Below, in pieces: positions 4,685 to 11,561 of a stretch of 11,561 nt of DNA (position 1 is its first letter; each line of letters opens with the position of its first letter). The notes beneath the pieces are model-generated. The model was not told where the DNA came from and did not search any database. It saw nothing but the letters and a program-made list of their open reading frames with translations. A program made the translations under genes and the position numbers. Origin of the DNA: JBEKSX01 sp049516635 (GTDB lineage Bacteria > Bacteroidota > Ignavibacteria > Tepidaquicellales > OLB5); assembly GCA_049516635.1 (NCBI GenBank), contig JBEKSX010000108.1:1-11561 (forward strand), written 5' to 3'.

Positions 4685-7201
4685 TTAGCTTATTCCTTTA
4701 GCAACTATCATAGTAACATCGTCATGGATCGGAACACCTTCGCTGAATACAAGCACTTCATCGTTGAGTGTCTTGATGATGGATTTGCAGGATGCGTCTT
4801 TGTTCTTTATAATGGTATCTATTATTCTTTGCTGTCCGAATTGCTCGCCTTCGGGATTGAACGCTTCTTCCAATCCATCGGTATATATTACGATAGTCGA
4901 GCCTTCGTAGATCCTCACATATTTTTCCTCGTAGGGCTGATCGGGCATGATACCCATTATCATTCCTGTGGCATCCAGTTTTGTTATGTTATTATCTTTG
5001 TCTACAAGTATAGGGGGATTATGACCTGCATTAACATAATACAACACGCGTTTGGCGGGATCCCAGATGCCCATGAAGAATGTAATAAATTCGAAAGGTG
5101 AAGTATTGGCATATATAAGGTCATTAACCCTTGTAACAAAATCAGAAAGCTCATCGCTGAGGTGGACACCCAGCCTGATGGAAGCCTGAAGGTTTGCCAT
5201 TATCATGGCTGCCCCCGCACCTTTTCCGCTGACATCTGCAACAACGAGTACAGTATAATTATTTTCAATATTGATGACATCGAAATAATCCCCGGCAACT
5301 TCATTACAGGGGCGCGAATCACCGCATATCTCGAGTCTTTCTATCTTCGGTATAGATTGCGGCATAAGCTGCTTCTGGATGTTTCTTGCCATTTCAAGCT
5401 CTTTGTCCATGCGTTTCTTTTCGAGGTAAGCGGATTGAAGCTTGATATTCTGTAGGGCGATTGCCGTCTGGTTGGAAGCCTGGGTGAGAATATCGAGGTC
5501 GGCAGCCGTATAATCTTCTGCGTTATTTTTCTTGCCCACGTTCAATGCGCCGATCAACTCACCCCGGGAGATCATCGGTATGGTAACGGAAATATCATTT
5601 TGCTTTGCCCATTCAAATTCAGTTTCGTTGACTGTTACCCTTGACCTGTCAGATATCTCATCCCAGAAGAATTTATCGCCGTCACGTATGCGGTTCATCA
5701 CGCTGTTGCTGTCATTCCTCTTGAAGGGAACATCAAATGCAAGCTGGTTATCGAAAGCAAACGGTATGGTTGTAGCGATCCCTGTTGTAGTTCTCACCCA
5801 CTCGGTTAATTTACCCAGAAGTTCACCCGACTCTATGTAAGACGAAATATTCTGCATAAAATTCTTAAGCGATTCTGTGTACCGGGTTCTTTCCGGGTAA
5901 AATTTATCATCCAGCCAGGTGAGAATTTTCTTATTTAGCGGGGTAAATGTGAGTGAAACAAATAAAATAAATATTATGATAATTGTCGGATCGGTAATGT
6001 TAAAAATGTTCACCGAAATTCTTCCCACGAGAAATATCAAAGAGAGGTAAACAGTAAGCATTCCGAGAGTGACCCCGATATACCGGATACGTTTCTTAAG
6101 AGCACTTTGGGTTTCGAGCAGGCGGTTCTGGAAAAAGCTGTTCAGGAAAGTGAAGGGGATGATGAGTCCTCCAATCTCGCCAATGAGGAAAATGGTCAGT
6201 CCGGCGTATTTATAATAAGCAGAGCTTGAAGAAAATATTAGCTCCGTAGTAAGTATAGTTACCCATCCGATGCCAATAGCTATCGCCCCGTATTTTATTC
6301 CAAGGAACATCAATCTTATCTGTCTGAGTTCAAGCGCGGTTCTCACTTTCCGTGTATTATATTTCAGAAGAAGGACGCCAAGGACCATGTTTATCGCACC
6401 CAGCCAGAAAACAAAATAGCCCTGGTACGGTATCCTGAAGAAAGCGGAAAGGATAACTAATATGGGCATGAGGAAAATAAATATGTAGGAGATCAATTTG
6501 TTCCTGTCAAAGAAAGGCAGGCGGAACGGGAACGTTGCGAATAAATACAGCCAAAAACTCGTTGCAAATAGTGCAAGTATCATCAGGTTTTTTTTCATCT
6601 GCAGGAAGTACAGATATTTTGATGTAAAGGTTTCGACTGTTACTGTAAAGTTTATTGATGAATACATAAAGCTACCGAAACAGAAACAGAACAGGGAAAT
6701 TAGAATGGTGACCTTCGAATAAGGGCTTTTCATGATACCCCAGAATCCTACCAACACGTATGCAAGCATAAGTACAGCTGGAATGACCCTGAACATGAGG
6801 TCTATGAGCTTTTCATAGAATGGTGCGGGGACAAAAGAAAGCTCAAAATTTTTTTCAGCGCCGTTTCTTTTTACCGTGATAGTTACTTTTTTACCGATCA
6901 GAGGTTCTCCGAAGGTCTTATTGTAGTCTTTGATATTGAGCTTTGTACCGTTGACGCTTACTACCGTATCACCTTTCATAATACCGGCAACTGCGGCAGG
7001 GTAACCGTTCATGACACTGCGAACGACCATGAGAGAATCGTCCCCGGAAGTGAAGTTTTCATCAAACCCGAGGACACCGTAATCACGCGATGCAGTGAGG
7101 CTATTAATAGCCTCGATGAATGCGAGAAGGGTGAAGAAGATGAGGAAAATTCCTAATCCTCTTACGATAAAAGAAATAGGTTTTAAGAATCTTGATGTCA
7201 T
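4685..7201 (-). CDS. Membrane SpoIIE/RsbU-type protein phosphatase with PDZ, multi-TM and GAF domains
   Basis: 838 residues from ATG 7201. A longer frame upstream would run through the tRNA gene and is rejected. In order: TM helix 10-33; PDZ-like domain about 45-125 (GYPAAVAGIMKGDTVVSVNG); about nine further hydrophobic segments between 138 and 422; GAF domain about 440-585 (ISVTIPMISRGELIGALNVG); a helical linker with the typical ELEMARNIQKQLMP; and a SpoIIE/PP2C phosphatase at 625-838. Visible PPM motifs are GDYFD (637-641), DVSGKGAGA (656-664), NAGHNPP (724-730), YTDGLEEAFN (773-782) and HDDVTMIV (826-833), with the metal-binding aspartates present, so the enzyme looks active. Family members dephosphorylate serine/threonine on anti-anti-sigma (STAS) proteins in partner-switching stress pathways. 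No partner gene is in the window. PDZ and GAF suggest control by envelope peptide/protein binding and by a small ligand. PDZ placement outside the membrane is inferred. Confidence 0.94.
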   Translation of the reverse strand: MTSRFLKPISFIVRGLGIFLIFFTLLAFIEAINSLTASRDYGVLGFDENFTSGDDSLMVVRSVMNGYPAAVAGIMKGDTVVSVNGTKLNIKDYNKTFGEPLIGKKVTITVKRNGAEKNFELSFVPAPFYEKLIDLMFRVIPAVLMLAYVLVGFWGIMKSPYSKVTILISLFCFCFGSFMYSSINFTVTVETFTSKYLYFLQMKKNLMILALFATSFWLYLFATFPFRLPFFDRNKLISYIFIFLMPILVILSAFFRIPYQGYFVFWLGAINMVLGVLLLKYNTRKVRTALELRQIRLMFLGIKYGAIAIGIGWVTILTTELIFSSSSAYYKYAGLTIFLIGEIGGLIIPFTFLNSFFQNRLLETQSALKKRIRYIGVTLGMLTVYLSLIFLVGRISVNIFNITDPTIIIIFILFVSLTFTPLNKKILTWLDDKFYPERTRYTESLKNFMQNISSYIESGELLGKLTEWVRTTTGIATTIPFAFDNQLAFDVPFKRNDSNSVMNRIRDGDKFFWDEISDRSRVTVNETEFEWAKQNDISVTIPMISRGELIGALNVGKKNNAEDYTAADLDILTQASNQTAIALQNIKLQSAYLEKKRMDKELEMARNIQKQLMPQSIPKIERLEICGDSRPCNEVAGDYFDVINIENNYTVLVVADVSGKGAGAAMIMANLQASIRLGVHLSDELSDFVTRVNDLIYANTSPFEFITFFMGIWDPAKRVLYYVNAGHNPPILVDKDNNITKLDATGMIMGIMPDQPYEEKYVRIYEGSTIVIYTDGLEEAFNPEGEQFGQQRIIDTIIKNKDASCKSIIKTLNDEVLVFSEGVPIHDDVTMIVAKGIS

Positions 7202-7212
7202 GTTAGATTCTT

Positions 7213-7220
7213 CAAATATA
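7213..7220 (-). promoter_or_regulatory. Possible Bacteroidota -7 box (TATATTTG) before the phosphatase
   Basis: The minus strand reads TATATTTG, matching the TAnnTTTG -7 consensus of Bacteroidota. It lies 11 bases ahead of the phosphatase ATG. The nearest upstream TTG is only about 15 bases away, shorter than usual spacing, so the assignment is weak. Confidence 0.3.
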
Positions 7221-7247
7221 CAAAAATAATTTCTGCAAGTATACATT

Positions 7248-7311
7248 AAACAGGATTGCTGAAGAAGGCTTTGATTATCAATTGTACCCTTCTCTACATC
7301 GAATCCTGTTT
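7248..7311 (-). other. Long hairpin between tRNA terminator and phosphatase gene
   Basis: AAACAGGATT (7248-7257) and AATCCTGTTT (7302-7311) form a perfect 10-base outer stem. An inner stem, AGAAGG (7263-7268) with CCTTCT (7288-7293), lies inside it. If the phosphatase is transcribed from above this point it would be a structured 5' leader; if the box at 7213-7220 is the promoter, it lies upstream of the transcript. Confidence 0.4.
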
Positions 7312-7320
7312 TTGCCAAAT

Positions 7321-7346
7321 AAAAATGGCGTATTTCACGCCATTTT
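7321..7346 (-). terminator. Rho-independent terminator of tRNA-Phe
   Basis: A perfect 10-base stem AAAATGGCGT (7322-7331)/ACGCCATTTT (7337-7346) with a five-base loop begins 3 bases past the tRNA 3' end. On the minus strand it ends in a run of five T residues. Confidence 0.85.
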
Positions 7347-7348
7347 CG

Positions 7349-7421
7349 TGGACAGGGCCGGAATTGAACCGGCGACACACGGCTTTTCAGGCCGTTGCTC
7401 TACCAACTGAGCTACCTGTCC
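7349..7421 (-). tRNA. tRNA-Phe (anticodon GAA)
   Basis: A 73-base cloverleaf on the minus strand: acceptor GGACAGG (7415-7421) pairs with CCTGTCC (7350-7356), with discriminator A at 7349. D-arm GCTC...GAGC. Anticodon stem ACGGC/GCCGT with loop CTGAAAA, giving GAA (Phe). T-arm GCCGG TTCAATT CCGGC. CCA is not encoded. The terminator lies directly downstream and the phosphatase gene follows on the same strand. Confidence 0.97.
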
Positions 7422-7752
7422 TTCGGTTATAAATCATTAAAAAACAAAAATGTCAATATTTTCTAAAAAATGCAATTTGATTATTTTTGCTAGAAGAGAC
7501 AACGAGCCTTAAAAGTTCCGAGTACTCGGGATTCAATGGAGTTTATCCCGCCAAAGGCGGGAGCCCTGTCCACTTTCAATGGTTTGTTTCATACTTTTTG
7601 TTTAATTTGTAACTATAAATTCAATCTCAAATGTATTATCTTTATATCATGAATATTTGAGGTAGTAAAAAATCATTATTACTGACGTAAAAGGGCAATA
7701 AAAAATTTAATTTAACTAATCTTCATTTATTAATCAAACATTTTAAAACATC
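7422..7752. other. 331-base intergenic region with two palindromes
   Basis: No gene is seen. It holds the perfect palindrome CCGAGTACTCGG (7518-7529) and a hairpin TCCCGCC/GGCGGGA (7546-7562), which look like dispersed extragenic palindromes. The rest is AT-rich and must carry the promoters of the diverging tRNA-Phe and 7753 genes, but I cannot place either box with confidence. Confidence 0.5.
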
Positions 7753-9219
7753 ATGAATACAAAACTTACCTCTGTTTTATTTTTATCTATAATTTTATTT
7801 TTCTTAACTGTCAATCCTTCTCATCTTATAAGCCAGCAGAATGATAAAGCCACATCGCTCAAACCGTCCGATGCGAGTTATAATGTTGTTAAAAAAGCTT
7901 TCTGGCTAGCTTTTCAGGAGTATAAACAGAAGGTCAAAGACGGTTATTCTGTAAAACCACCTGTTGACCCGACAGGTACTTTTTGTGTAAACGATAATGG
8001 CCAGATGGACATCAAGAACGATAAATCCCCAAATCAGAATCATAACGGCAGTAATGTTATCAATAATGATCTAATAATTTCAAGTAATGGGGATAGTCAT
8101 TCACCTCATGGTATAGGGACGGAGAAAGATCTGGCTTCATCATATACTTTTACTCAGTCAACTACTACCTATACAGCAATCAACACAACCGGAACTCTGA
8201 TAACTTCGGCCTGTGATGACAGCTATTATCTAAATAATCCAATTGGATTTAGCTTCAATTTTAACGGCACTGCATACACTGCATTTTGCGTTAGCTGTAA
8301 CGGATGGATGAATCTGGGCACGACCGGAACTAATACTTATTATACTCCAATATGTACAGGATCAACACCTGCTACTTTATCTCCATTTGCGGGAGACCTT
8401 TATGGTACAGCAACAGGTAATGGAATATATTATCAAACAACCGGAACTGCGCCGAACCGCGTTTTTATATTAGAATGGCATAACTGGGGTTTCTATTCAT
8501 CCGGTCTTAATGAGATGAGTTTTGAAGTCAAATTATATGAAACATCAAATATAGTTCAATTTGTTTACCAGCCCAACACTCCTTCATACTCTAGTAATTT
8601 ACAGGTCGGAATAATGGGAGCTACAAATGCAGATTATAATACCAGAACCAGTACAACGGGATGGTCGAATACTACAGCAGGGACTGCTTGTTCAAGTGTT
8701 TCTTACAGTACAACTTATTATCCTTCAAACGGATTAACTTATACATGGACACCACAGGGTATAAGCGGAATTACACCCTTGTATTATAATTTTACCAACG
8801 GTACTTCTTCAAATAGTTTCCCATTCAATATGGCAGGAGGTAAAGAAACTCAATATCTATTTCTTGCAGGAGATTTTGTTAACCCAACTCCCGCCCCGGC
8901 AGGAAATATTACCAAGGTATATGTTTATATGTCAGGTACAAGTTCTGGAACTTATACTAATCTGGTTATCAAATTAGGACAATCTACCATCACATCGCTG
9001 CCTGCGAGTATATATCCTGGACCATTTACGACCGTAGATTCATTTCCTTCAATACCTCTTGCTACCACAGCGAATGGATGGATGGGCTTTACGCTATCCA
9101 CCCCGTTCGCATATAACCCGGCACAGAGCTTGATATTAGATATTTATCAATGTGCAACTACAGCACGGCTCGACTGTTTGGAATACTATGCTATCGGGTG
9201 CCAGGAGAAACTATATTAA
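7753..9219 (+). CDS. Secreted T9SS cargo protein, N-terminal part of a frameshifted gene
   Basis: 488 residues are read before a premature stop. It has a signal peptide (MNTKLTSVLFLSIILFFLTV, cleavage near residue 28). An Asn-rich linker (about 75-125) follows. Then comes a beta-rich ectodomain with paired cysteines (ITSACDDSYY, AFCVSCNGWMNLG) and the FNFNG...NGWMNLG style often seen at the N-terminus of Bacteroidota/Ignavibacteria T9SS cargo. A second beta domain runs about 338-475 (PLYYNFTNG... to LILDIYQCATT). The last dozen or so residues (around LEYYAIGCQEKLY) look out of frame. The natural continuation is in the next plus frame, beginning near 9160-9190 (SGARRNYINETSCVASYAGQDASTLNFGIDI). 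With one base skipped, 7753-10162 makes a single protein of about 802 residues. I do not recognise a specific function; no Shine-Dalgarno is seen before the ATG. Confidence 0.85.
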   Translation: MNTKLTSVLFLSIILFFLTVNPSHLISQQNDKATSLKPSDASYNVVKKAFWLAFQEYKQKVKDGYSVKPPVDPTGTFCVNDNGQMDIKNDKSPNQNHNGSNVINNDLIISSNGDSHSPHGIGTEKDLASSYTFTQSTTTYTAINTTGTLITSACDDSYYLNNPIGFSFNFNGTAYTAFCVSCNGWMNLGTTGTNTYYTPICTGSTPATLSPFAGDLYGTATGNGIYYQTTGTAPNRVFILEWHNWGFYSSGLNEMSFEVKLYETSNIVQFVYQPNTPSYSSNLQVGIMGATNADYNTRTSTTGWSNTTAGTACSSVSYSTTYYPSNGLTYTWTPQGISGITPLYYNFTNGTSSNSFPFNMAGGKETQYLFLAGDFVNPTPAPAGNITKVYVYMSGTSSGTYTNLVIKLGQSTITSLPASIYPGPFTTVDSFPSIPLATTANGWMGFTLSTPFAYNPAQSLILDIYQCATTARLDCLEYYAIGCQEKLY

Positions 9220-10162
9220 CGAGACTTCCTGTGTTGCTTCATATGCAGGACAGGATGCCAGTACCCTTAATTTCGGTATAGATATTTCTCTTGTTGCTCC
9301 GTCACCGCCAACATTAGTCAGTCCGTTAAATAATTCAACGGGATTACCATTAACCGATACACTTGTATGGAATGCTTCTCCCGGGGCTGCATCATATAGA
9401 GTTCAGCTTGCAACAGATTCATTGTTCGCCAGCTTAGTCGTTAACGATTCGACGGTTACAACAACATCCAGAATAGTAACAGGATTGATAAATAATACTA
9501 AATACTATTGGAGAGTAAATGCTAAGAATGCGGCCGGAACAAGCAATTATTCAGCTATCTGGAATTTTATGACAATAATAGCTGCCCCGGCAACGCCTAC
9601 TTTAATAGCTCCGGCTAACCACTCGGTAGTATATAATCATGACGTATTACTTGATTGGAGCATTGTAGCTACAGCAACAAGCTATAGAGTACAGCTTTCT
9701 ACAGATTCAACTTTTACTACCGTTAATTTTGATACAACTACGGCAGTTGATAGTGCAAGAACACCGTCACTTACAAATAACGTGAAATATTTCTGGCATG
9801 TAAGAGCACAAAATCTTGGTGGAAACAGTTCCTATTCAACTATGTGGGACTTTACCGTTAGTTTACTTGGAATTACTACTAATGGCTCTATAATACCGAA
9901 AGTGTTCAAGCTTTATAATAATTATCCAAATCCATTCAACCCGTCTACAACAATAAAGTTTGATATTCCTAAATCGTCTGATGTAAAACTTGTTTTATAC
10001 AATGCATTGGGACAGGAAGTACTCACACTTATTAATTCTCATTTTGAACCGGGAGCATACAGTTTTGAATGGAACGCAACGAATTTCTCAAGCGGAATTT
10101 ATTTTTACAAAATGAGTGCCGGAATATTTACTGATATACATAAGATGGTTTTAATTAAATAG
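9152..10162 (+). CDS. C-terminal part of the same gene: two FN3 domains and T9SS sorting domain
   Basis: The frame opens at GTG 9152, but this start is almost surely an artefact of the frameshift, as no leader or ribosome site is present and the N-terminal residues continue the upstream domain. In this numbering (336 residues), fibronectin type III domains lie at about 50-141 (SPPTLVSPLNNSTG ... YYWRVNAKNAAG) and 146-236 (ATPTLIAPANHSVV ... KYFWHVRAQNLGG). The T9SS type A tail is at 251-336 (FKLYNNYPNPFNPSTTIKFD ... HKMVLIK). Unlike the two propeller genes, this tail lacks the palindrome-coded insert (IKFDIPKSSDVKLVLY). FN3 domains act as spacers or adhesion modules on exported proteins. If the shift is real, the N-terminal part would be exported without a sorting signal and this part would not be made. 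Confidence 0.85.
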   Translation: MQLQHGSTVWNTMLSGARRNYINETSCVASYAGQDASTLNFGIDISLVAPSPPTLVSPLNNSTGLPLTDTLVWNASPGAASYRVQLATDSLFASLVVNDSTVTTTSRIVTGLINNTKYYWRVNAKNAAGTSNYSAIWNFMTIIAAPATPTLIAPANHSVVYNHDVLLDWSIVATATSYRVQLSTDSTFTTVNFDTTTAVDSARTPSLTNNVKYFWHVRAQNLGGNSSYSTMWDFTVSLLGITTNGSIIPKVFKLYNNYPNPFNPSTTIKFDIPKSSDVKLVLYNALGQEVLTLINSHFEPGAYSFEWNATNFSSGIYFYKMSAGIFTDIHKMVLIK

Positions 10163-10180
10163 TTATAGACGCTTTTCTAT

Positions 10181-10213
10181 TAATTGGCATCCGGTTTTCA
10201 CGGATGCCAATTA
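10181..10213 (+). terminator. Strong hairpin after the 7753-10162 gene
   Basis: TAATTGGCATCCG (10181-10193) and CGGATGCCAATTA (10201-10213) form a perfect 13-base stem with a seven-base loop, 18 bases past the stop codon. There is no T-run after it, so termination is likely but not certain. Confidence 0.6.
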
Positions 10214-10215
10214 GT

Positions 10216-10250
10216 AAAGCCGTGTGTCGCGAATCATCTGGGTTCCGGCC
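10216..10250 (+). pseudogene. Possible tRNA-Phe 3'-half remnant
   Basis: AAAGCCGTGTGTCGC (10216-10230) is identical to the anticodon-stem/variable-loop part of tRNA-Phe (minus strand 7372-7386). TTCCGGCC (10243-10250) matches the 3' side of its T-arm, in the same order. Between them, twelve bases replace the eight of the real gene. The 5' half and acceptor stem are missing. It is followed by a terminator, as the intact gene is. It is inverted relative to the intact gene. Confidence 0.4.
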
Positions 10251-10254
10251 TTAC

Positions 10255-10291
10255 AACAAAAAAAGGAGTTTGCTAAACTCCTTTTTTTGTT
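10255..10291. terminator. Bidirectional rho-independent terminator
   Basis: A perfect 17-base stem (10255-10271 with 10275-10291) with a GCT loop. The core GGAGTTT/AAACTCC is flanked by seven A and seven T residues, so it should stop transcription from both sides. Confidence 0.88.
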
Positions 10292-10618
10292 TATATGAAA
10301 TGCCGTGAGCCGCAGTTCGGCGCAGCAGCCCGGTCAGGACATCTTGTATCATCGCGGCTTACCCTTGTCCTGCAATTAGTACAATGTTATTCCAGTATTT
10401 CGGTGTTTTCTTCCGTGGCAAATTAGACTATATATTGTAAATTAATTTATTAGATTTAATAAAATGTGCCGTAATTCCTGACTTGGCAGTAAAATTTCTA
10501 AAAAGTACAAATTTTGTGTTGTATAAAGTTTTTAAATCTGATATAATTGTGTACTTAACGAAATATTTGATATCAATTTTTAAATTTATAAATAATTTTC
10601 AAATTAAATAATAAAACA
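10292..10618. other. 327-base intergenic region with a GC-rich patch
   Basis: No gene is seen. Positions about 10298-10375 are clearly richer in G+C than the rest and contain inverted repeats AGCCGC (10308-10313)/GCGGCT (10354-10359) and CAGGACA (10335-10341)/TGTCCTG (10366-10372). Positions 10380-10618 are very AT-rich and should hold the promoter of the lipoprotein gene; no box can be assigned. Confidence 0.45.
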
Positions 10619-11561
10619 ATGAAAAATTTAAAAAGAAATGTTTTAGTTGTTTTAATATGTTCCTTGTTGGTTTTTGTTTACGGCTGCGGCAACAACGGGG
10701 GCAATCCTATCATAACACCGACAACTACAATAAGCGGTCACGTGCTGGATACATACGGATATCCTCTAATCTCTCCTGCAACAGTATATATTGGAGGACA
10801 AACTACCACAACAGCAGTTGACGGGAGCTTTACGATTAATAATGTTACGAAGCCTTATGACGTTTATGTGATGAGTTCTACAGGAGTTTTCGGAGTAAAA
10901 GGGTTGACGATTACCAATCCTTATCTGCCGGGCTCAATAAATGCCTCTCCTATTCTCGCAATAAGTGTGACAATTCCGATGGTCCCTTCCGGTTCTAAAG
11001 CAACCATTATGTTTCAGGATACTGTTTCAGGAAAGATTTCGGGATACGGGGAAATTCTTGCAGGGCAAACTATTGGTTCTATTTCAATGGGAGGAACTAA
11101 TGGGCAGCAGGTAGCAGGCAATGTTTATGTTTTAGAATATCTTATTAATGCAGGCGTTGTAACCTTCTATAGCGGATATGCCGAGAAGCCAATAACATTT
11201 ACATTCGGGGGAGCCGCGTCGGTTACTTTTGAAAATCTATCCGGCGGGCTTGGATCTTCAACTGTTTCAGGAACTGTAAATGGTTCCGGAGGACTTAACT
11301 TAAAGGCTCAGCTTTATATTAACTTTGGAAGCAGGAATAACATTGTTCACCGCGGCGGACTTATTCAGAATATCGATATAAGCGGCAATACGGGTACATT
11401 TAATTTTAATGTGCCTACCTTAACGTCACCTACACCTCTGTTGAATGTTGTTGCAATCACAGTAGGTCCTCCTGTAGCTCAAAGAATGAAAACCTTAATT
11501 GCAGGTTCATCGGGGGCGGTGATAAATATTGATGCTATTCCTACTCTTACAACCCCTGCCA
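10619..11561 (+). CDS. Lipoprotein with carboxypeptidase-regulatory-like domain, C-terminus cut by window edge
   Basis: Open from ATG 10619 to the right edge: 314 residues with no stop. The N-terminus is a lipoprotein signal: MKNLKRN, a hydrophobic stretch, then a lipobox ending VYGC with the lipidated Cys at residue 23. A flexible GNNGGNP linker follows. Residues about 38-85 (TISGHVLDTYGYPL ... TTAVDGSFTINNV) match a carboxypeptidase regulatory-like (Ig-like beta sandwich) domain as found at the start of many Bacteroidota surface proteins. The remainder is glycine- and serine-rich beta sequence with no family I recognise. Expected in the outer membrane or periplasm, based on the signal only. 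No Shine-Dalgarno precedes the start, as with the neighbouring genes. It is separated from the upstream gene by two strong hairpins, so it has its own promoter. Confidence 0.85.
   Translation, partial: MKNLKRNVLVVLICSLLVFVYGCGNNGGNPIITPTTTISGHVLDTYGYPLISPATVYIGGQTTTTAVDGSFTINNVTKPYDVYVMSSTGVFGVKGLTITNPYLPGSINASPILAISVTIPMVPSGSKATIMFQDTVSGKISGYGEILAGQTIGSISMGGTNGQQVAGNVYVLEYLINAGVVTFYSGYAEKPITFTFGGAASVTFENLSGGLGSSTVSGTVNGSGGLNLKAQLYINFGSRNNIVHRGGLIQNIDISGNTGTFNFNVPTLTSPTPLLNVVAITVGPPVAQRMKTLIAGSSGAVINIDAIPTLTTPA

Noticed and set aside
4646..5101. Plus-strand open frame of 151 codons
   Set aside because: Antisense of the SpoIIE phosphatase domain, whose motifs are intact on the minus strand.
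7202..7378. Longer N-terminus for the phosphatase starting at 7378
   Set aside because: It would read through the tRNA-Phe gene and its terminator; the ATG at 7201 leads directly into a membrane helix.
7349..10250. Genomic island flanked by tRNA-Phe and its 3' remnant
   Set aside because: The remnant is inverted relative to the tRNA, and the DNA between contains no integrase, so a simple integration at the tRNA is not supported.

Overview
The window looks like a low-GC genome of the Bacteroidota/Chlorobiota/Ignavibacteriota branch, most likely an Ignavibacteria-type organism. The main clue is three secreted proteins ending in type IX secretion (T9SS) sorting domains that start LYQNYPNPFNP(S/T)TKIKF or a close variant, a wording common in Ignavibacteria. 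Shine-Dalgarno sequences are weak or absent, which also fits this branch. The assignment is inferred from protein style only.

Layout. (1) Positions 1-1350 are the edge of a mobile element. A large serine recombinase on the minus strand runs off the left end. Behind it is a helix-turn-helix (terminase-small-subunit-like) gene whose start is broken by a one-base shift in an A-run. Upstream of both lies an unusual non-coding region with two equally spaced modules (about 1090-1183 and 1253-1352). These share fixed blocks but carry different recognition words. (2) Positions 1360-1666 hold four small hairpins and no gene. (3) Positions 1667-4431 hold two minus-strand genes overlapping by ATGA. They encode secreted seven-bladed beta-propellers (a YCF48/BNR-like one, then an SBBP-like one) with almost identical T9SS tails. 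Each tail carries an in-frame palindromic insert. (4) Positions 4685-7201 encode a large membrane protein phosphatase (TM-PDZ-multi-TM-GAF-SpoIIE/PP2C) on the minus strand, with tRNA-Phe(GAA) and its terminator just upstream. (5) Positions 7753-10162 on the plus strand encode one secreted protein (signal peptide, Cys-containing ectodomain, two FN3 domains, T9SS tail) split by a +1 frameshift near 9160-9190. (6) Positions 10181-10291 hold two very strong hairpins around a short copy of the tRNA-Phe 3' half. (7) From 10619 to the right edge runs a lipoprotein with an N-terminal carboxypeptidase-regulatory-like fold.

Functionally, most of the window is cell-envelope and secretion cargo: T9SS-exported propellers and FN3 proteins, and a lipoprotein. 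There is also a membrane-bound signalling phosphatase of the kind that controls anti-sigma or anti-anti-sigma partners. The left end is unrelated mobile DNA. The most original signals are the paired word-swapped modules at 1090-1352, the palindrome coded inside two T9SS tails, and the tRNA-Phe-like remnant next to strong terminators.
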